NCBI GenBank assembly: GCA_023383815.1
Contig: JAHDYG010000012.1
Location: forward strand, 1 to 64,000
Origin: Rhodocyclaceae bacterium
GTDB lineage: Bacteria > Pseudomonadota > Gammaproteobacteria > Burkholderiales > Rhodocyclaceae
Direction of reading: 5' to 3'
DNA length: 64,000 nt
Shown here one piece after another: positions 60,548-64,000 of this stretch; the first letter of the stretch is position 1; the number at the start of each line of letters is the position of its first letter. A model generated the notes under the pieces. That model had not been told where the DNA came from, made no database searches, and was given only the letters and a program-made list of their open reading frames with translations. The translations under genes and the position numbers were made by a program.

Positions 60548-62080
60548 GTGCGTTTTTCTTCAATCGGCATGCTCAGGGGCCTGATCCTGAGCGCGTCCGT
60601 TGCGCTCGTCGCGGCCTGCGGCGGGGGAGGCGGTGGAGGCAGCAGTGGAGGATTGCCGGGCGGGCCGGTGGCGCCGAATGAGTACAAGGTTCAGCTGACT
60701 GCCTCGCGGACATCGATTCCGTTGACCCTGGATCTGAATCCCTGCACGAACCCTCCCAGCTACGCCTGGCCGGGGGCAGCGACGATTTTCGTGAATGCTT
60801 CCCGTGATCGAACCAATGACCCGATTCCAGGTGGGGACGAGGTGTTCGGGTGCAATGTGCTTTCCGGGCTCGAGAGTGGGGCCTTGTATTATTTCCGCGG
60901 TAACGAGGACGATCGAGTTGAGATTCTGTGCGGCCCCGATGACGAGAGAGAGATCGAAGGCGCGTTCCGGAATATTGTGCTTGGATCGAACTCCGGCGGT
61001 AACAGCTTCCATGTGCTTTCGACCAATCGTTCTGGAACGGTGGTTGTGCGTTGCACGGCGACGGATCCGGTCAGCGGCGAACAGGCGTTCAAGGATATTT
61101 CGATTGCGGTCGGTGGAGCGCCGACGGGATTGCCGTCCCAACTCGTTCTCAACCTCTCTGCGCCGAATGCGCTGATTCGTCAGGGGCAGAATGGGCCAAC
61201 GCAACTGGTGGTTCAGGTCGAAGTTGTCGACGAGCAGGGGCAGCCGGTCCCGAATCCCATCGCCGGTGGAGCGAACCTGATGGCCTCCATCGTTACCGGA
61301 ACAGCGCAGTGTGCAGCGGGGGCCGGCGCGAATCTTAGATCCGGTGCAGTAACGGCGAAGTCGGTGACGGCGGCGACCATCAACGGTCAGGCGCAGTTTT
61401 CCGTTGTGAGTGGGGAAGACGCTGGATCGATTTGCGTAGAATTTTATTCAGATCGTTCCGATAACAGCGTGTCGAACGGAATCAGCCAGTTGGTTTACAA
61501 TGCCGTTGCAATCCCGGTCTATGATGCTTCGGACTTCGATACGGCATTGTCGATCACGACTGAGGCGGCTCTGCCAGATGCCTTCTTTGGTACACCATAT
61601 GCGCAGTTCCTTGCCGCAACAGGTGGGCGTCCACCCTATACGTGGGCACTGCGAACGGGTAGCACATTGCCGACCGCTTTGACGCTGTCTACCGATGGCG
61701 TCATCTCCGGGGTTCCCTCTCAAGTGGGCGACAACTATTCTTTCATTGCGGTCGTGACCGATTCGATCGGCCGGACGGCTGAGCGGTCATTCAGGTTGAA
61801 CGTGAAAGATGCAGCTGGCTTTGGTCTCAGGGTCGTGACAACGGCGCTTCCGGGTGGTGTGGCGGGGTCCACGTATTCAGCGGTTGTGACGGCGGCCGGA
61901 GGCACACCGCCCTATACTTGGTCATCGATCCCTGCTGCGCCATTCCCGGGCGTTGCGCTTGCGGCGACGGGCGTGTTGTCCGGTGTTCCTCCCGCGGCCG
62001 GCACCTTTAGTGCGAATTTCACTGTTACGGATTCGACTGGTGCGACCGCGAGCCGAGTCTTGCAGATCGCGGTTCAGTAA
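60548..62080 (+). CDS. Lipoprotein with C-terminal putative Ig (He_PIG) repeats
   Basis: A 510-residue predicted envelope lipoprotein. The lipobox is VALVAAC followed by a run of seven Gly, Ser and more Gly as a flexible tether. The middle holds several Cys (CTNPPS, VFGCNV, ILCGPDD, VVRCTAT) and a bacterial Ig-like segment (QGPTQLV-type: NGPTQLVVQVEVVDEQGQPVP). The last 170 residues are two He_PIG repeats, each with GG-x-PPYTW and a T-x-GVxSGVP motif. GTG 60548 is the start. Codon use is less GC-biased than its neighbours. Adhesion or surface display is possible; function unknown. Confidence 0.82.
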   Translation: MRFSSIGMLRGLILSASVALVAACGGGGGGGSSGGLPGGPVAPNEYKVQLTASRTSIPLTLDLNPCTNPPSYAWPGAATIFVNASRDRTNDPIPGGDEVFGCNVLSGLESGALYYFRGNEDDRVEILCGPDDEREIEGAFRNIVLGSNSGGNSFHVLSTNRSGTVVVRCTATDPVSGEQAFKDISIAVGGAPTGLPSQLVLNLSAPNALIRQGQNGPTQLVVQVEVVDEQGQPVPNPIAGGANLMASIVTGTAQCAAGAGANLRSGAVTAKSVTAATINGQAQFSVVSGEDAGSICVEFYSDRSDNSVSNGISQLVYNAVAIPVYDASDFDTALSITTEAALPDAFFGTPYAQFLAATGGRPPYTWALRTGSTLPTALTLSTDGVISGVPSQVGDNYSFIAVVTDSIGRTAERSFRLNVKDAAGFGLRVVTTALPGGVAGSTYSAVVTAAGGTPPYTWSSIPAAPFPGVALAATGVLSGVPPAAGTFSANFTVTDSTGATASRVLQIAVQ

Positions 62081-62157
62081 GCAGAAAGAAGCTGAGTGCG
62101 AGTCGATTGGATTCGCATCAGATCGCGTCGGAGTGTTCATCCGTTACCGATGTGCAT

Positions 62158-62185
62158 GCCCCGCCTTTACAGGCGGGGCGTTTTT
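62158..62185 (+). terminator. Rho-independent terminator after the lipoprotein gene
   Basis: GCCCCGCCT-TTAC-AGGCGGGGC is a perfect 9-bp stem followed by G and five T residues. Confidence 0.9.
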
Positions 62186-62325
62186 CCTGAATGAGAGTGC
62201 TTGATAAGGATGCGCGAAGCCCGCATTCCTTGAGACGGCGCTAACAAGTGTTGCCGAGGTTCTGTTCCTCTCCGCGATGGTGCTAGCACGTTCGCGCTGA
62301 GATTCCTCTGAGGCGCGCGACATCT

Positions 62326-63819
62326 ATGGGTTGCCACGACCTGCAACAGTTCATTGCCGTGCTGGAGCGTGTCGGTCAGCTGAGGCGTATATCCGTATCC
62401 GTCGATACCCACCTCGAGATGACCGAGATCGCCGACCGCGTTCTGCGTGCGGGCGGGCCGGCCTTGTTGTTCGAACGGCCGGTGCGGTCTGGGGTGCCGC
62501 TGGCGATGCCGGTCTTGATGAATCTGTTCGGTACGCCACAGCGTGTGGTTCTCGGGATGGGCGAAGCGCTTCCAGAGGGGGGTGATTGGCGCCAGCCTTT
62601 GCGGGAGGTCGGGAAACTGCTCGCCTTCCTGAAGGAGCCGGAACCGCCGCGCGGACTCAAGGATGCGTGGGAGAAGATGCCCGTCTTCCGGCAGGTGCTG
62701 AACATGGCGCCCAAGGTCGTAAGCCGCGCCGCTTGTCAGGAGATCGTCTGGCAGGGCGAGGAAGTGGATCTCGGGCGTTTGCCGATTCAGCACTGTTGGC
62801 CGGGGGATGTGGCGCCCTTGATCACGTGGGGGCTGGTGGTGACCCGGGGGCCAGAGAAATCGCGTCAGAACCTCGGAATTTATCGCCAGCAGGTGCTCGG
62901 TCGGAATCGCGTGATCATGCGCTGGCTCGCACATCGCGGTGGTGCGCTCGATTTTCGCGATCACCAGAGGGCCCGCCCTGGCGAGCCGTTCCCGGTGGCG
63001 GTCGTGCTTGGATGCGATCCGGCTACCATACTTGCAGCCGTCACGCCGGTTCCCGACACGCTTTCCGAGTACCAGTTCGCCGGCTTGCTTCGGGGCGGCA
63101 AGACTGAGCTCGTGAAGTGCATTGGTTCCGACCTGCAGGTGCCTGCGCGCAGCGAGATCGTGCTCGAAGGGGTGATTCGGCCTGACGATACGGCCCCGGA
63201 GGGGCCATATGGAGACCATACCGGTTACTACAACGAGCAGTCCGAGTTTCCGGTGTTCACGATCGAGCGCATCACGATGCGCCGCGACCCGATCTATCAT
63301 TCCACCTACACGGGGAAGCCACCGGACGAGCCCGCAATGCTCGGCGTCGCGCTCAATGAGGTTTTCGTGCCGTTGCTGCAGCGCCAGTTTCCCGAGATCG
63401 TCGACTTCTACCTTCCTCCCGAAGGTTGTTCCTACCGGCTTGCGGTGGTCAGCATCCGAAAGCAGTATCCCGGGCATGCGAAAAGGGTCATGTTTGGCAT
63501 CTGGAGCTTTCTGCGGCAGTTCATGTATACGAAGTTCATTCTGGTCGTCGATGAGGATATCGACATCCGCGACTGGAAGGAGGTTGTCTGGGCGCTGACC
63601 ACTCGCGTCGATGCGGCACGAGACACCGTTCTGGTTGACAACACGCCGATCGACTACCTCGACTTCGCGAGCCCGGTCGCCGGGCTTGGGAGCAAGATGG
63701 GGCTGGATGCGACCAACAAATGGCCGGGCGAGACCGCGCGCGAGTGGGGGCGCCCCATTGCCATGGACGAGGCGGTCAAGCGACGCGTCGATGCGTTGTG
63801 GCCTGATCTCGGCCTGTAG
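62326..63819 (+). CDS. ubiD: 4-hydroxy-3-polyprenylbenzoate decarboxylase
   Basis: Prenylated-FMN-dependent decarboxylase of ubiquinone synthesis, 497 residues. Family segments are present: [67 protein letters not shown], the active-site [54 protein letters not shown], and [19 protein letters not shown] 62326 follows a 140-bp region after the terminator. UbiX, which makes the cofactor, is not in the window. Confidence 0.95.
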   Translation: MGCHDLQQFIAVLERVGQLRRISVSVDTHLEMTEIADRVLRAGGPALLFERPVRSGVPLAMPVLMNLFGTPQRVVLGMGEALPEGGDWRQPLREVGKLLAFLKEPEPPRGLKDAWEKMPVFRQVLNMAPKVVSRAACQEIVWQGEEVDLGRLPIQHCWPGDVAPLITWGLVVTRGPEKSRQNLGIYRQQVLGRNRVIMRWLAHRGGALDFRDHQRARPGEPFPVAVVLGCDPATILAAVTPVPDTLSEYQFAGLLRGGKTELVKCIGSDLQVPARSEIVLEGVIRPDDTAPEGPYGDHTGYYNEQSEFPVFTIERITMRRDPIYHSTYTGKPPDEPAMLGVALNEVFVPLLQRQFPEIVDFYLPPEGCSYRLAVVSIRKQYPGHAKRVMFGIWSFLRQFMYTKFILVVDEDIDIRDWKEVVWALTTRVDAARDTVLVDNTPIDYLDFASPVAGLGSKMGLDATNKWPGETAREWGRPIAMDEAVKRRVDALWPDLGL

Positions 63820-63834
63820 GCGAATCAGGGCGGG

Positions 63835-64000
63835 TCAGCGGTCGGCCCAGATCCATTCGAGCAGTGCGTCCTGAGCTTCCAGACTGGATGCTGCAGCCGG
63901 ATCATTGACCATCATCACGAGCGCATGTCGACGCCCTTTCCGGTCGAGGACATAGCCAGCGATCGCGCGCACGCCTTCGAGCGTTCCTGTCTTGATGTGG
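63835..64000 (-). CDS. dacB: D-alanyl-D-alanine carboxypeptidase/endopeptidase (PBP4), 3' end
   Basis: The last 55 codons of a gene that runs off the right edge. The visible translation begins HIKTGTLEGVRAIAGYVLDR, carrying the KTG active-site box and the GVRAIAGYV context typical of DacB/PBP4. It then ends with VMMVNDPAAASSLEAQDALLEWIWADR and a TGA stop at 63837-63835. It is convergent with ubiD, with a 15-bp gap. The serine SxxK and SxN motifs lie outside the window. Confidence 0.8.
   Translation of the reverse strand, partial: HIKTGTLEGVRAIAGYVLDRKGRRHALVMMVNDPAAASSLEAQDALLEWIWADR

Noticed and set aside
62280-62289. Short palindrome GTGCTAGCAC before ubiD
   Set aside because: A 10-base palindrome alone in high-GC DNA is not enough to call an operator; no promoter elements frame it.

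Overview
The window is about 64 kb of high-GC DNA with very high coding density. It is most consistent with a betaproteobacterium of the Rhodocyclales/Thauera-Azoarcus type. The pointers are a double-length (1902-residue) UvrA, a RibBX-type riboflavin enzyme, ubiquinone genes ubiC-ubiA-ubiD, PagL, DUF2802 and SPOR proteins, and stop-start overlaps (ATGA/GTGA) between most operon partners. The genus is an inference. I saw no rRNA, tRNA, CRISPR array, phage or complete insertion sequence.

Layout. 1-7 kb: tandem-duplicated uvrA carrying an in-frame 60-bp perfect palindrome, then cytochrome b561 and trxC. 7-10.4 kb (minus): an NAD-salvage cluster, pncA-pncB, followed by a free-standing acyl carrier protein, a GNAT acetyltransferase and a PRTase. 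10.4-20.4 kb: a proteobacterial dedicated sortase system (class GN sortase and its VIT/vWA target on minus, response regulator and histidine kinase on plus). A five-gene hydroxyproline-catabolism operon (4-hydroxyproline 2-epimerase, three-part D-hydroxyproline dehydrogenase, PAS-AraC regulator) lies between its two halves. 20.4-24.1 kb: a MocR regulator divergent from a flavin-binding PNPOx-like protein, and an isolated DUF4143 ATPase with AT-rich upstream DNA. 24.2-30.5 kb: a 5-oxoproline module, winged-helix regulator-pxpB-pxpC-pxpA divergent from a DctPQM TRAP transporter, with two overlapping divergent promoters. 30.5-37 kb: prfC, then histidine utilisation genes hutG-hutI-hutU divergent from hutC, with a clear HutC-like operator on the hutU promoter; hutH is absent.

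37-44.8 kb: retropepsin-like protease, PagL lipid A deacylase, an unknown membrane-anchored protein, an Old Yellow Enzyme homologue, HU, a DEAD-box helicase with a long structured leader, and nusB-ribH-ribBX-ribE. 44.9-53.3 kb: dsbD, cutA, metY, DUF2802, a SPOR protein, fliW, ridA and recG. 53.4-64 kb: an RND efflux pair, ubiC-ubiA, a small exported protein, pyrF, a lipoprotein with Ig-like repeats, ubiD, and the 3' end of a DacB/PBP4 gene running off the right edge.

Functional themes. Three amino-acid-derived carbon and nitrogen sources converge on glutamate or 2-oxoglutarate metabolism: hydroxyproline, 5-oxoproline and histidine. Each has a local regulator. The most unusual features are the palindrome inside uvrA, the split sortase system, and the NAD-salvage cluster containing an acyl carrier protein. 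Functions are assigned from motifs and family knowledge only; no database search was run.
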